DNA of 45,109 nt, taken from contig CAMOUB010000002.1 of the NCBI GenBank assembly GCA_946626345.1, positions 1 through 45,109 of the forward strand. The letters run 5' to 3'. The notes beneath the pieces were generated by a model. The model was not told the origin of the DNA and did not search any database. It was given only the letters and a program-made list of their open reading frames with translations. The position numbers were made by a program, and so were the translations under genes. Positions within the stretch are counted from its first letter, which is position 1; every line of letters begins with the position of its first letter. Origin of the DNA: an uncultured Caryophanales bacterium (GTDB taxonomy: Bacteria > Bacillota_I > Bacilli_A > Acholeplasmatales > Anaeroplasmataceae). Below are positions 35,509-44,059 of the stretch, piece by piece.

Positions 35509-36165
35509 TTATTTATTAAAGAATTGATCTAACCTTAAAATATTAGGATTTTTTCCTGCAACTACAACTACATCATTTGCGCAAATATAATCAGTACCAT
35601 GAGGTATTCTAAATTCATCATTTCTTACGATACCAACAATATTTACATCAAATTCGTTTCTTATATTTAATTCAGCTAATGTTTTAGATATAAATTTCTT
35701 TCCAACATTAATTTTAACCATTACGTAATCTTTATCAATAATATAGTAATCAATAATTGAGTCACTCTTTATTTGATTAGCTAAGAATACTGCAGCATTT
35801 TCTTCAGGAATGATTACTTCTGTTGCACCTATCAATTTAAATAATTCTTTATGGCCTTCTTCATCGGCTCTTACAGTTATATTTTTAACATTAAGCTTTT
35901 TTAAATTTACAATTGTTAAAATTGATGCTTCTAGGTTATTACCAATCGCAACTACAGCATGATCTATGCTTCCTGCACCAAGTTCTGTTAATACATCTAG
36001 GTTAGTAGCATCTGCTATAACGCAGTGTGGAACCTTTTTAGATACACTTTTAACTGCATCTTTATCAACATCTACTGCTAATACATCTGAATTTGTTTCA
36101 GCTAGAGTAATTGCTACATTAGAACCGAATCTTCCAAGTCCTATAACTATAAAATTCTTTTTCAT
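35509..36165 (-). CDS. ktrA: Potassium uptake regulatory subunit KtrA (TrkA family)
   Basis: 218 residues. An N-terminal RCK/TrkA-N Rossmann domain starts with VIGLGRFGSNVAITLAE, the nucleotide-binding GxGxFG loop, and is followed by a TrkA-C domain (about 135-218). KtrA forms a cytoplasmic ring that gates the KtrB channel in response to ATP/ADP and, in Bacilli, cyclic di-AMP bound by the C-terminal domain. Its ATG overlaps the TGA stop of ktrB (ATGA), indicating coupled translation. Confidence 0.94.
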   Translation of the reverse strand: MKKNFIVIGLGRFGSNVAITLAETNSDVLAVDVDKDAVKSVSKKVPHCVIADATNLDVLTELGAGSIDHAVVAIGNNLEASILTIVNLKKLNVKNITVRADEEGHKELFKLIGATEVIIPEENAAVFLANQIKSDSIIDYYIIDKDYVMVKINVGKKFISKTLAELNIRNEFDVNIVGIVRNDEFRIPHGTDYICANDVVVVAGKNPNILRLDQFFNK

Positions 36166-37547
36166 CCTATAATCACACTCTCTTCTACATATTGGATTGA
36201 CTCCTCAGATGAAGTCATCCAGTTTTTATTTACTATACCTATAATTGTTAATGGTCCAAGTCTACCAAATAACATTAATACTGATAATATAATCTTATTA
36301 GGAACATTTAATATGGTTGTAATTCCTCTTGATAAACCGGTTGTTGAGAATGCTGATACAACCTCAAACGCTGCCGCATCAATTCCAAGTTCTGGTTGAA
36401 TTACTAATACAATACCTGATATTATTGCACATAATATAATAGCAACATTTACTAAAACGAAGGCTTTAAATATTTGTGAATCAGAAATACTTCTATGGAA
36501 TGCCTTTGTCTTTTTACCCTTAGCATAATGTACAATAACTAATATAATTATTGCGATTGTTGTAGTTTTAATACCACCACCACAAGAACAAGGGGATGCA
36601 CCAATTAACATTAATATCATACATACAACTGCTGCTGCAGGAGTAATTGTACCTATATTATGTGTAGCAAATCCTGCGGTTCTACATGATACAGATGTAA
36701 ATAAGGCTTCAAGCCAATTCATATCCATACATGTAAGCTTTAATAATAATGTACCTAAAACTATTAATACTGCTGTAGTAATTATTGTAAGCTTTGTATG
36801 TAATTTCATTTTTCTCCAGTGGAATCTAGTTTCAAATATATCTTGGAATACTACAATTCCAATTCCACCTGATATTATCATTAATATAGTTGTTATATTT
36901 ATTGTTAACATAGAGGCAAATGATAAGCCATAATTCATATATTCTGAACTTGAAAAGCATACCATACTATCACTACTAAACACATCAAAACCTGCATTAT
37001 TAAATGATGCACAAGAATGGAATCCTGACATCATAAATGCTTTAAATATATCGCCTTTACCATCTACGAATTTAGTATATTCATATATTGGATACCAATT
37101 TAGTAATGTACCAATTACTTGTATTACTATAGATAATAATACAATTCTTTTAACTAAATCTAAAAGACCAGTTACAGAGCTTTGATTTAAGGATTCTCTT
37201 AATATAAAGCTATTAGAAATACCAATTTTTCCACCTATAATAGTGAAGAAAAATACTGCAATAGTTATAATAGATAATCCACCAATTTGCATTAATAAAT
37301 ACATTACTATTTTACCAAACAAAGTCATATCTATGAATAATCCATGTGGCATTACAGATAAACCTGTAACACATACTGCAGATGATGACATAAAAAATGC
37401 ATTTGATATATAATCAGCTACACCTATTGATTCAATGTAATCCTTTGAATATGAAATTGGGAGTAACAATAAACATGTACCAACTAAAATAACTGACACA
37501 AATGTTAAGAGTATATAAATATATGGATGTATTTTTTTGATTTTCAC
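36162..37547 (-). CDS. ktrB: Potassium uptake channel subunit KtrB (TrkH family)
   Basis: 461 residues with eight to ten membrane segments arranged as four M-P-M repeats. The four pore loops are visible: AVCVTGLS, SFNNAGFD, SCRTAGFA and FSTTGLSR, each with the conserved glycine of the K+ filter. It is the membrane subunit that imports K+ coupled to Na+. It is the first gene of an operon with ktrA and a lipid kinase. It ends in TGA, which shows the standard code is in use. Confidence 0.95.
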   Translation of the reverse strand: MKIKKIHPYIYILLTFVSVILVGTCLLLLPISYSKDYIESIGVADYISNAFFMSSSAVCVTGLSVMPHGLFIDMTLFGKIVMYLLMQIGGLSIITIAVFFFTIIGGKIGISNSFILRESLNQSSVTGLLDLVKRIVLLSIVIQVIGTLLNWYPIYEYTKFVDGKGDIFKAFMMSGFHSCASFNNAGFDVFSSDSMVCFSSSEYMNYGLSFASMLTINITTILMIISGGIGIVVFQDIFETRFHWRKMKLHTKLTIITTAVLIVLGTLLLKLTCMDMNWLEALFTSVSCRTAGFATHNIGTITPAAAVVCMILMLIGASPCSCGGGIKTTTIAIIILVIVHYAKGKKTKAFHRSISDSQIFKAFVLVNVAIILCAIISGIVLVIQPELGIDAAAFEVVSAFSTTGLSRGITTILNVPNKIILSVLMLFGRLGPLTIIGIVNKNWMTSSEESIQYVEESVIIG

Positions 37548-37606
37548 TATACCAAAACTCCTATCATAGATAAATTATACAATAAAATTACTGCATAATA
37601 AAGAAA

Positions 37607-37640
37607 AAGAGTTTGCAACAAACTCTTGAAACAAACTCTT
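37607..37640 (-). terminator. Terminator of degV
   Basis: A perfect 9-bp stem (AAGAGTTTG/CAAACTCTT) whose loop contains another copy of CAAACTCTT, followed on the minus strand by TTTTCTTTA. The three near-copies allow alternative pairing. Confidence 0.75.
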
Positions 37641-38532
37641 ATTTTTCTAGCCAAGCATCAGGCATTGCCTTACATATAGCCATTGCTAATGCACCAGGCC
37701 CTATATGACAAGATACAGATAATGATAATGGAGAAACAACTACTTCTTTTCCAGGGAATTTTTCATTAATCATTTTAACAAATGCTTCTGCTTCAGTAGT
37801 GTCAGTACCAGAATATGCAACCTCTAAATACACATTATCAGTTCTACCATCTTTATCTTTTAGGTAACCTTCAATTTTTTCAACACACGCATTTAGCATA
37901 ATTTCTTTTGCATTTTCAACGCTTCTATTTCTCATTCTGAATTTGTCTAATTTTTCGCCTTTAATTAATAAAATTGGCTTTAATTTAAGCATACCACCTA
38001 ATGCGGCAGCAGCTGCAGTGATTCTTCCACCCTTCTTTAAGTATTCTAGTGTATCAACCATAATAAAGATATCAGAATCAAATTTAATTTCTATTAATTT
38101 ATCATGAATTTCTTTTCCATCATATCCAAGTCTTGCAAGTTCCATTGCATCTAGAACTGATTGACGTTGAGTTACAGAAATTCTTTGATTATCTACAACA
38201 AATACCTTACCTTCATAATTAGCCTTTGCAGAAACAGTTGCACTCTCACAAGATCTAGATAATCCTGAAGACATAGGAATATATACTACTTGGTCATATT
38301 CAGTTAATAATTCATCCCAAATAGAATTTACATAACCTATAGATGGTTGGCTTGTTGAAACCTTTGCTCCACCCTTTAGCTTTTCGTAGAACCCTTCTTG
38401 AGTTAATGTAATATCTTCTAAATATTCTTCTCCATCTATATTGAATGGCATAGGAACAACTCTAATGCCTAATTCTTTTGCTTCCTTTTGAGTAATACCG
38501 CTATTACTATCGGTCATAATTGCTACTTTCAT
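37639..38532 (-). CDS. DegV family fatty-acid-binding protein
   Basis: 297 residues, typical of DegV/FakB proteins, which bind a fatty acid and present it to the FakA kinase for phospholipid synthesis. Motifs are the N-terminal MTDSNSGI with the acyl-carboxylate-contacting serine region, VSTSQPS (about 78-84), IPMSSGLS (about 104-111), DTLEYLKKGGRI (about 159-170) and HIGPGALA near the C-terminus. A textbook sigma-A promoter lies upstream, and the gene stands alone. fakA is not in the window. Confidence 0.94.
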   Translation of the reverse strand: MKVAIMTDSNSGITQKEAKELGIRVVPMPFNIDGEEYLEDITLTQEGFYEKLKGGAKVSTSQPSIGYVNSIWDELLTEYDQVVYIPMSSGLSRSCESATVSAKANYEGKVFVVDNQRISVTQRQSVLDAMELARLGYDGKEIHDKLIEIKFDSDIFIMVDTLEYLKKGGRITAAAAALGGMLKLKPILLIKGEKLDKFRMRNRSVENAKEIMLNACVEKIEGYLKDKDGRTDNVYLEVAYSGTDTTEAEAFVKMINEKFPGKEVVVSPLSLSVSCHIGPGALAMAICKAMPDAWLEK

Positions 38533-38585
38533 AACATCCCTCCAATTATATCACTTTGTGACATATTATTTCGAAATTACGCCTC

Positions 38586-38614
38586 ATTATACCAAACGAT
38601 ATTTTTTTTGTCAA
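38586..38614 (-). promoter_or_regulatory. Sigma-A promoter of degV
   Basis: On the minus strand: a perfect TTGACA (38609-38614), a 17-base spacer and a perfect TATAAT (38586-38591), about 54 bases before the start. It overlaps the downstream end of the GNAT-Nudix unit. Confidence 0.85.
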
Positions 38615-38618
38615 TATT

Positions 38619-39662
38619 TTATAGTTTATTATATTTAATTAGCTCTAATGCCTCAGACAATCTTTTCTTCTGATTCGGATTAACTAAATCAGATTGCCAC
38701 AAATTATAATACTCTTTTTTTTCTAGCCACATATATTCAGAAGTTTCTTCTTTTTGAAGTGATATTGAATCAAGATTACAATTAGTTTTTCCATAATATA
38801 TAAAATAAATACAATTAAATACTTTTTTATGATAAATATATAAGAATGTTAAATCTATATCAGAAATACCTGTTTCTTCTAATACCTCTCTTTTTGCAGA
38901 TTCTTCTTCTAATTCCTTATATCTTATAGCTCCACCTGTAGTTTCTAGCATATTAGGGAATGTTTCTTTATTTCTATCTCTTCTTGTTACTAAATATTTA
39001 TCATATTTTTCATTATAAATAATTATATCTACAACGCCTCTTACAAGCCCATTTTTTATATTTTCCCCTCTATAAATAAATCTATCTATTCTATTTAAAT
39101 TAATGTCATATGCTTGAATTTTTTCAACCATATTTAAATAATCTTTTCTTAATAAAATAAATGAATGACTTTCATGTCCATTAAATATAATATTATTTTC
39201 TATATTAAAATGATTTTTTATAAATACTCTTTTAGATCTTAAATTATCTAAGCTACATGACCCTGCTAAATAATCAAGCTTTAAATCTAATAATAAAAAT
39301 CTAACCATTTCCTTTATAGCTTCAGTCATTATACCTAAATTCCAATAATCTTTTGATAACACAAAGCCTAACTCATAGCCCTTTAAATTTTTTATTTTAT
39401 CATTATCAAATCTAACATCTTCAAGTCCAATAGAACCAATTACCTTATTATTTTCTTTATATACAATAGCGAAAGTTTTTCCTCTATCAATAAAATGCTT
39501 TAGAATCTCTTTTGAAACTGAAATTGATTCATGATGAGGCCATCCTGCCATTTCACCTACACCTGGTTCTTTTGCGTATTCATAAAAATCAGATAAATCT
39601 GATTCTTTAAATAATCTTAAATCTAATCTTGAGGTATGTAATATTAATCTATTAAAGTTCAT
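38619..39662 (-). CDS. GNAT acetyltransferase / Nudix hydrolase fusion
   Basis: 347 residues with two domains. Residues 1-175 are a RimJ/RimL-type GNAT N-acetyltransferase (LHTSRLDLRLFKESD, GYELGFVLSKDYWNLGIMTEA). The usual RxxG acetyl-CoA loop is replaced by YWNLG, which is common in this branch. Residues about 180-347 are a Nudix hydrolase with a perfect Nudix box, GX5EX7REVLEETGI (244-266), so it should be active on a nucleoside-diphosphate-linked substrate. Its start lies 3 bases after the ABC-F stop, so both belong to one operon. The combination suggests metabolite repair or detoxification, but the substrate is unknown. Confidence 0.88.
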   Translation of the reverse strand: MNFNRLILHTSRLDLRLFKESDLSDFYEYAKEPGVGEMAGWPHHESISVSKEILKHFIDRGKTFAIVYKENNKVIGSIGLEDVRFDNDKIKNLKGYELGFVLSKDYWNLGIMTEAIKEMVRFLLLDLKLDYLAGSCSLDNLRSKRVFIKNHFNIENNIIFNGHESHSFILLRKDYLNMVEKIQAYDINLNRIDRFIYRGENIKNGLVRGVVDIIIYNEKYDKYLVTRRDRNKETFPNMLETTGGAIRYKELEEESAKREVLEETGISDIDLTFLYIYHKKVFNCIYFIYYGKTNCNLDSISLQKEETSEYMWLEKKEYYNLWQSDLVNPNQKKRLSEALELIKYNKL

Positions 39663-39665
39663 AAT

Positions 39666-41405
39666 TTATTCCTCATAATTCTGTTTCATTTCTAAAAGAA
39701 TAAAATATCTTTCCATTTTCGTATCATATTCTTTTTCTAATTTATCTATTTCTTCTTGTATATCCATAAGCTTAACGTAATCATATTTTGGATTTTTAAT
39801 ATCTTCCTTTAATTTTTTAAGTTTATCCTCTAATAAAGGTAAATCTAGCTCAATACTATTTAATTCTTGTTTAATCGCTTGAGGTAATCTATTTCTTTTT
39901 CTATTATATTCTACTTTTTCTTTAGTAGCTTCTAACTTTATATTAGTTTCTAAATATTTTGAAAATGAATCAAGTGATTCTTTGATTGAATTATTTTCAA
40001 AGCATAATAATTTATTACATATTTTATCTAAAAAATATCTATCATGAGATACAACCATTATAGGTCCTTTAAATGATAAAAGATAATCTTCTAATAATTC
40101 TAATGTATAAATATCTAGGTCATTTGTAGGCTCATCAAATAATAACATATTAGGATTAGATATTAATACCTTTACAAGCTGTAATCTTCTTTTTTCTCCA
40201 CCTGATAGCATTTTTACTTTACTATATTGTAAATTAGAATCAAATAAGAATCTTTCAAGTAAATCTGAAGCACTAATAGTGCCATCTAATGTTTCAATAT
40301 TTGATTTATAATCCTTTATATAATCTATTACTCTAATTTCAGGATCAATTAATTCTAAGTGTTGACTAAAGTATCCAATTTTTATTGTCTCACCCTTTAT
40401 TACTTCTCCAGAATCAGGTATAACTTCTCCCATTAATATTTTAAATAATGTAGTTTTACCTGCCCCATTATCTCCAACTACACCTATAATATCATCCTTA
40501 TTTAAATCAAAAGAGAAATTAGAAAATAATACATTTCCATCATAAGCTTTAGATATATTTTTAAGTGATATTAATTTTTTACCTAATCTAGTTGAAATAG
40601 AATTTAATTCCATTTCCTTATGCTCATTAAATTCTATTTTAGATAATTCTTTAAATTTCTCTATTCTACTTTTACTTTTAGTTCTTCTTGCCTCAACACC
40701 ACGGCTCATCCATTCAGCTTCTGATTTTAAAATGGATTTTAATCTTTTTTGTGCTTGTTTTTCTTGTTCTAGCCTTTCTGATTTTAATTCTAAAAATTTA
40801 TCATAATTAGCTTCATATAAATATGTTTTACCAAAATCTAATTCAAGCATTTTATTACATACGCGTTGCAAAAAATATCTATCATGTGTAACCATAAAAA
40901 TACCTTTTTTAAATTTAATTAGATATTTTTCTAACCACGTAATTAATTCATTATCTAAATGGTTTGTTGGTTCATCTAATATTAAAAAATCACAAGGTGT
41001 TACAAGTACCTTAGCTAGGGCAACTCTTTTTAGTTGTCCTCCTGAAAAATTAGCAGTTGTAATACTAGAATCATAAAATCCCATTTTAGATAATATAGAA
41101 TTTGCTTCATATTCTAATATTGGATTACTAGTAGTAGAATCTTTCATAATTATATCTAAAAGACTTAATTTAGGGTCAAATTTAGGGTCTTGTTCTAAAT
41201 AATTAATACGACATCCACCTGATATAATAATTTCTCCACTATTTGGTTTTTCAATTCCACATATTAATTTTAATATTGTTGATTTACCTGTACCATTAAT
41301 ACCTACTACTCCTACCTTGTAAGAATCTGTAATAGAAAATGAGGCACAATCTAATATCTTTCTTTCTATATATTTAAATGATACATTATTAAAAGTTATA
41401 TTCAT
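39666..41405 (-). CDS. ABC-F family ATPase (Uup-like)
   Basis: 579 residues with two ABC ATPase domains and no membrane segment, as in ABC-F proteins that act on ribosomes. Domain 1 has GINGTGKST, signature NFSGGQLKRVALAK and LILDEPTNHLD. Domain 2 has GDNGAGKTT, signature MLSGGEKRRLQLVK and LLFDEPTNDLD. The linker is charged and helical (SEAEWMSRGVEARRTKSKSR), and a C-terminal coiled coil (about 500-579) resembles Uup. Uup-like members affect ribosome function and DNA stability; antibiotic resistance is not implied. It is first in an operon with the GNAT-Nudix gene. Confidence 0.93.
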   Translation of the reverse strand: MNITFNNVSFKYIERKILDCASFSITDSYKVGVVGINGTGKSTILKLICGIEKPNSGEIIISGGCRINYLEQDPKFDPKLSLLDIIMKDSTTSNPILEYEANSILSKMGFYDSSITTANFSGGQLKRVALAKVLVTPCDFLILDEPTNHLDNELITWLEKYLIKFKKGIFMVTHDRYFLQRVCNKMLELDFGKTYLYEANYDKFLELKSERLEQEKQAQKRLKSILKSEAEWMSRGVEARRTKSKSRIEKFKELSKIEFNEHKEMELNSISTRLGKKLISLKNISKAYDGNVLFSNFSFDLNKDDIIGVVGDNGAGKTTLFKILMGEVIPDSGEVIKGETIKIGYFSQHLELIDPEIRVIDYIKDYKSNIETLDGTISASDLLERFLFDSNLQYSKVKMLSGGEKRRLQLVKVLISNPNMLLFDEPTNDLDIYTLELLEDYLLSFKGPIMVVSHDRYFLDKICNKLLCFENNSIKESLDSFSKYLETNIKLEATKEKVEYNRKRNRLPQAIKQELNSIELDLPLLEDKLKKLKEDIKNPKYDYVKLMDIQEEIDKLEKEYDTKMERYFILLEMKQNYEE

Positions 41406-41468
41406 AAAATCATCCCATTCTTTTTTATTATATCATAAATGATATAAATTAAGACTTTTATGAATAAA

Positions 41469-42062
41469 TTATTTTAAACCATCTATTATTTCTATTAATT
41501 TATTAGCTATTGCTAGATGTCCTTCTATATTTAAATGTTCTCCATCTATTCCAGGATATGCTATTTCTTTAGCATCAAAAAATAATGCATTATATTTTTT
41601 AGCTAATTGCTCATAAGCTTTATATGAATTTAATGATAATAAATAAGAATTATAATTAAAATTATCATCTAATTTAGCAATATCTTTGCTTAAAGCAATG
41701 GGAGATATAATTAATAATTTTTTTATTATATTAGATTCAATTATTACATTTAATAATTTATCCATTGATGATTTAACTTGATCTAAATTTGATGCATTAT
41801 TAATCTTATAATCATTTGTACCAAGCATAATAATAAATAAATCTATATTATCATATTTATCTAATGTTTCTTTTATATTATCTATAGCCTTTCTATTTTC
41901 TCTAGGATCATTATAAATAGTAGTTCTTCCTACTAATCCCTCTTCATAGATATTATAATTTTTATATTTATTTTTTAAGATATTAGAAAATCTATTCTCA
42001 TATCTTTTTCCATCAGGACTATATCCATATGTGTTAGAATCACCGTATAATACAATATTCAT
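41469..42062 (-). CDS. SGNH/GDSL-type hydrolase
   Basis: 197 residues. Block I GDSNTYGY (catalytic serine, residue 9), block III MLGTNDYK and block V DGEHLNIEG (Asp/His dyad) are all present. The family covers esterases, lipases and acyl/acetyl hydrolases. No signal peptide is seen, so it is probably cytoplasmic. It is a single gene and the substrate is unknown. Confidence 0.92.
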   Translation of the reverse strand: MNIVLYGDSNTYGYSPDGKRYENRFSNILKNKYKNYNIYEEGLVGRTTIYNDPRENRKAIDNIKETLDKYDNIDLFIIMLGTNDYKINNASNLDQVKSSMDKLLNVIIESNIIKKLLIISPIALSKDIAKLDDNFNYNSYLLSLNSYKAYEQLAKKYNALFFDAKEIAYPGIDGEHLNIEGHLAIANKLIEIIDGLK

Positions 42063-42151
42063 AATTATGCCTCCTACTTTTTGACATTATTATAATATCA
42101 TAATCCTACTATGTCAATGGGTTTAGTATGATTTAAAAATAAAATAAATAT

Positions 42152-42172
42152 AGGATGAGTATAACTCATCCT
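42152..42172 (-). terminator. Hairpin after the PNPOx-like gene (probable terminator)
   Basis: A perfect 9-bp stem (AGGATGAGT/ACTCATCCT) with a 3-base loop. The following minus-strand sequence is AT-rich (ATATTTATTTTATTTTT) rather than a pure T run, so termination strength is uncertain. Confidence 0.55.
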
Positions 42173-42236
42173 ACTATAACCACTTAAAATTATTTATACC
42201 AGCACCTATTTCAAAATGAAATTTAGCAATACATAA

Positions 42237-42629
42237 TTAAAATTTTTCTGTAATTGGCTTATCTGTAAATGAATAAATTGTAGATGTTGCATCTGATAGG
42301 TAATAGATAACCATATTAGAATCTAATTCATTATACATACCTCTTAAACTTGAATTATTATCTAGCATAGATTTTTTAGCTTCTATAGATTCATCTTTAA
42401 CTAATTTAGTTTTAATTCTTATCCAATTTCCATTTAATATGGCAGATATTGCCACATTATTATTAGCATCAATTTGTTTAGCTACATCCTTTTTAGCACC
42501 AGTAATAATATATAATTTATCATTATATACATTAATCGCACCAAATGGTCTTACTTCAGGAGTATTACCATTAATTGTTGCTACAAAAAATACCTTTGCA
42601 TCATTTAAAAATTTAATTGTCTTTTCCAT
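42237..42629 (-). CDS. Pyridoxamine 5'-phosphate oxidase-like flavoprotein
   Basis: 130 residues forming a split-barrel FMN-binding fold. Recognisable parts are FFVATINGNTPEVRPFGAIN (about 14-33), LYIITGAKKDVAKQI and a C-terminal STIYSFTDKPITEKF. Small proteins of this kind bind FMN or F420-like cofactors and reduce unknown substrates; they rarely act as true pyridoxamine phosphate oxidases. It has a GGAAGGA ribosome site and stands alone, downstream of the repeat array. Confidence 0.85.
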   Translation of the reverse strand: MEKTIKFLNDAKVFFVATINGNTPEVRPFGAINVYNDKLYIITGAKKDVAKQIDANNNVAISAILNGNWIRIKTKLVKDESIEAKKSMLDNNSSLRGMYNELDSNMVIYYLSDATSTIYSFTDKPITEKF

Positions 42630-42692
42630 AAAAATCCTTCCTATACTTTTCTAATATTTCTTTTGCAAATATACTTGTTTCAATTTGACAGT

Positions 42693-42785
42693 GTACGCAA
42701 TAACTAATACAATTTGCGTACCCCTTCTTGAAAAGTGCGTACCCCTAAGGCATTTGCGTACCCTTAGTGTGTTTTGCGTACCCCT
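42693..42785. repeat. Phased array of GCGTACCCCT repeats
   Basis: GCGTAC starts at 42716, 42737, 42756 and 42776, with a reversed GTACGC at 42693. The spacings are 19 to 21 bases, about two helical turns. Each forward copy continues as CCCCT or CCCTT and three are preceded by TTT. The G+C content is far above the surroundings. The last copy forms the final codons of the antitoxin-GNAT gene, and the array fills the gap before the PNPOx-like gene. Confidence 0.85.
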
Positions 42786-44059
42786 ACTTTAATTGTACAA
42801 AGCTTACCCTTAAGCTCATAACCTATCTTTTCATAACAAGCATTAGAAGCTTTATAATCAGCATTAGTATAAAGCATTGGCGTATATCCATTATCTAGTG
42901 CTATTTTAGTAACTTCATACACTAAATTAGCTGCATATTGTCTTCTTCTATACTCTTCTTTTGTATAAACTAAATTAATTGATGCAAGATGTTCATTAGG
43001 ACCATATTTACATGAAGCAACTACATTATCGTTTTTATCCTTCCATAAATAAGTATATCCTTCTTCTATATATTTTTTTGCATCTAATATATAATCTTCC
43101 TTTTTCTTTTTATCAATTCCAATTGATTCATAAAATTCATATATTATATTAGATAATTCATCTAAATCAGATATATCACATTTATGAATATAACCATCAC
43201 ATACTAGAGGTTTAATTGGTTTTTTGCAGTCATAAGCAAACATATTAATCAGAATAGATAAATTAATATTATTCTCTAATGCTTTTTTATTTAAATATTT
43301 ATATAATTCATATTTTATATTAAAGTTATGTTTTCCATTTAATAAGTCTTCAGATATCAATAATTCATATATTTTATCTTTAATATTTTTATTTATATTA
43401 TCTTTTGTCCAAATCCAAATTGGATGAATATCATCAACATAACATATTATAAAATTTTTATGATCAGTATAAATCATTTTGCAATTACCATACATTACTT
43501 TGCCTAATACAAAAAATGTATATTTATCATTGCTTAATAGTTTTATATCATCTTTATTAATACAATTATCAATTTTATTTTGTTCCCTGATTTTTCTTAA
43601 AATATCAACACCTCTTTTAATATTATCTTCGCTATTAAAAGAGATTTTTTTTGCTTCTAGCATTCTTTCTATCGCTTGAAGAATATCTAAAGTGTGATAT
43701 GGTTCATATAAAGAGATTAATTCTTTTAATGGTAATAATTTGTATGCTTGTTTAGATGATATTTCATAAGTATATGAAAAGCATCTATATAAATATCCAG
43801 CCCAATACATCGAATTATGATTATATTTTATAGATCCATATGTTGTCTTACCATATTGATTATCCAATTCAATAAATATATCTTCTATTGTTTTACTATC
43901 ATCCAAAAAAGAATAGTCATCTAATTGTTTAACTATTTTAGAATTCATATACCTTCTAACAAATACTTCAGAACTCATTTCAAGTTTTTTTACTGATAAT
44001 TCAAATAATTCAGCTTGAATATCAGCTAATCTTTTACATTCTCTATCCAATTCTTTCAT
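42764..44059 (-). CDS. Antitoxin-like domain fused to a GNAT acetyltransferase
   Basis: 431 residues. Residues 1-138 (KELDRECKRLADIQAELFEL, then YGKTTYGSIKYNHNSMYWAG and EPYHTLDILQAIERMLE) look like the helical protein that often follows DUF3990-type toxin genes in Clostridia and Bacilli. Residues about 165-431 form a GNAT enzyme with a divergent N-terminal half and an acetyl-CoA loop YRRRQYAANLV (about 370-380), followed by SNACYEKIGYE. The ATG overlaps the upstream toxin-like gene's TGA, so the two are made together. The last codons (GVRKTH) come from the GCGTAC repeat array. Antitoxin function is an inference from gene order and similarity. Confidence 0.7.
   Translation of the reverse strand: MKELDRECKRLADIQAELFELSVKKLEMSSEVFVRRYMNSKIVKQLDDYSFLDDSKTIEDIFIELDNQYGKTTYGSIKYNHNSMYWAGYLYRCFSYTYEISSKQAYKLLPLKELISLYEPYHTLDILQAIERMLEAKKISFNSEDNIKRGVDILRKIREQNKIDNCINKDDIKLLSNDKYTFFVLGKVMYGNCKMIYTDHKNFIICYVDDIHPIWIWTKDNINKNIKDKIYELLISEDLLNGKHNFNIKYELYKYLNKKALENNINLSILINMFAYDCKKPIKPLVCDGYIHKCDISDLDELSNIIYEFYESIGIDKKKKEDYILDAKKYIEEGYTYLWKDKNDNVVASCKYGPNEHLASINLVYTKEEYRRRQYAANLVYEVTKIALDNGYTPMLYTNADYKASNACYEKIGYELKGKLCTIKVGVRKTH

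Noticed and set aside
39666-41405. An antibiotic-resistance ABC-F protein
   Set aside because: The C-terminal coiled coil and linker look like Uup-type housekeeping members. Nothing specific to resistance subfamilies is visible.
42693-42785. A CRISPR array
   Set aside because: The repeated unit is about 10-14 bases with 5-10 base gaps, one copy is inverted, one is coding, and there are no cas genes. CRISPR repeats and spacers are longer and regular.
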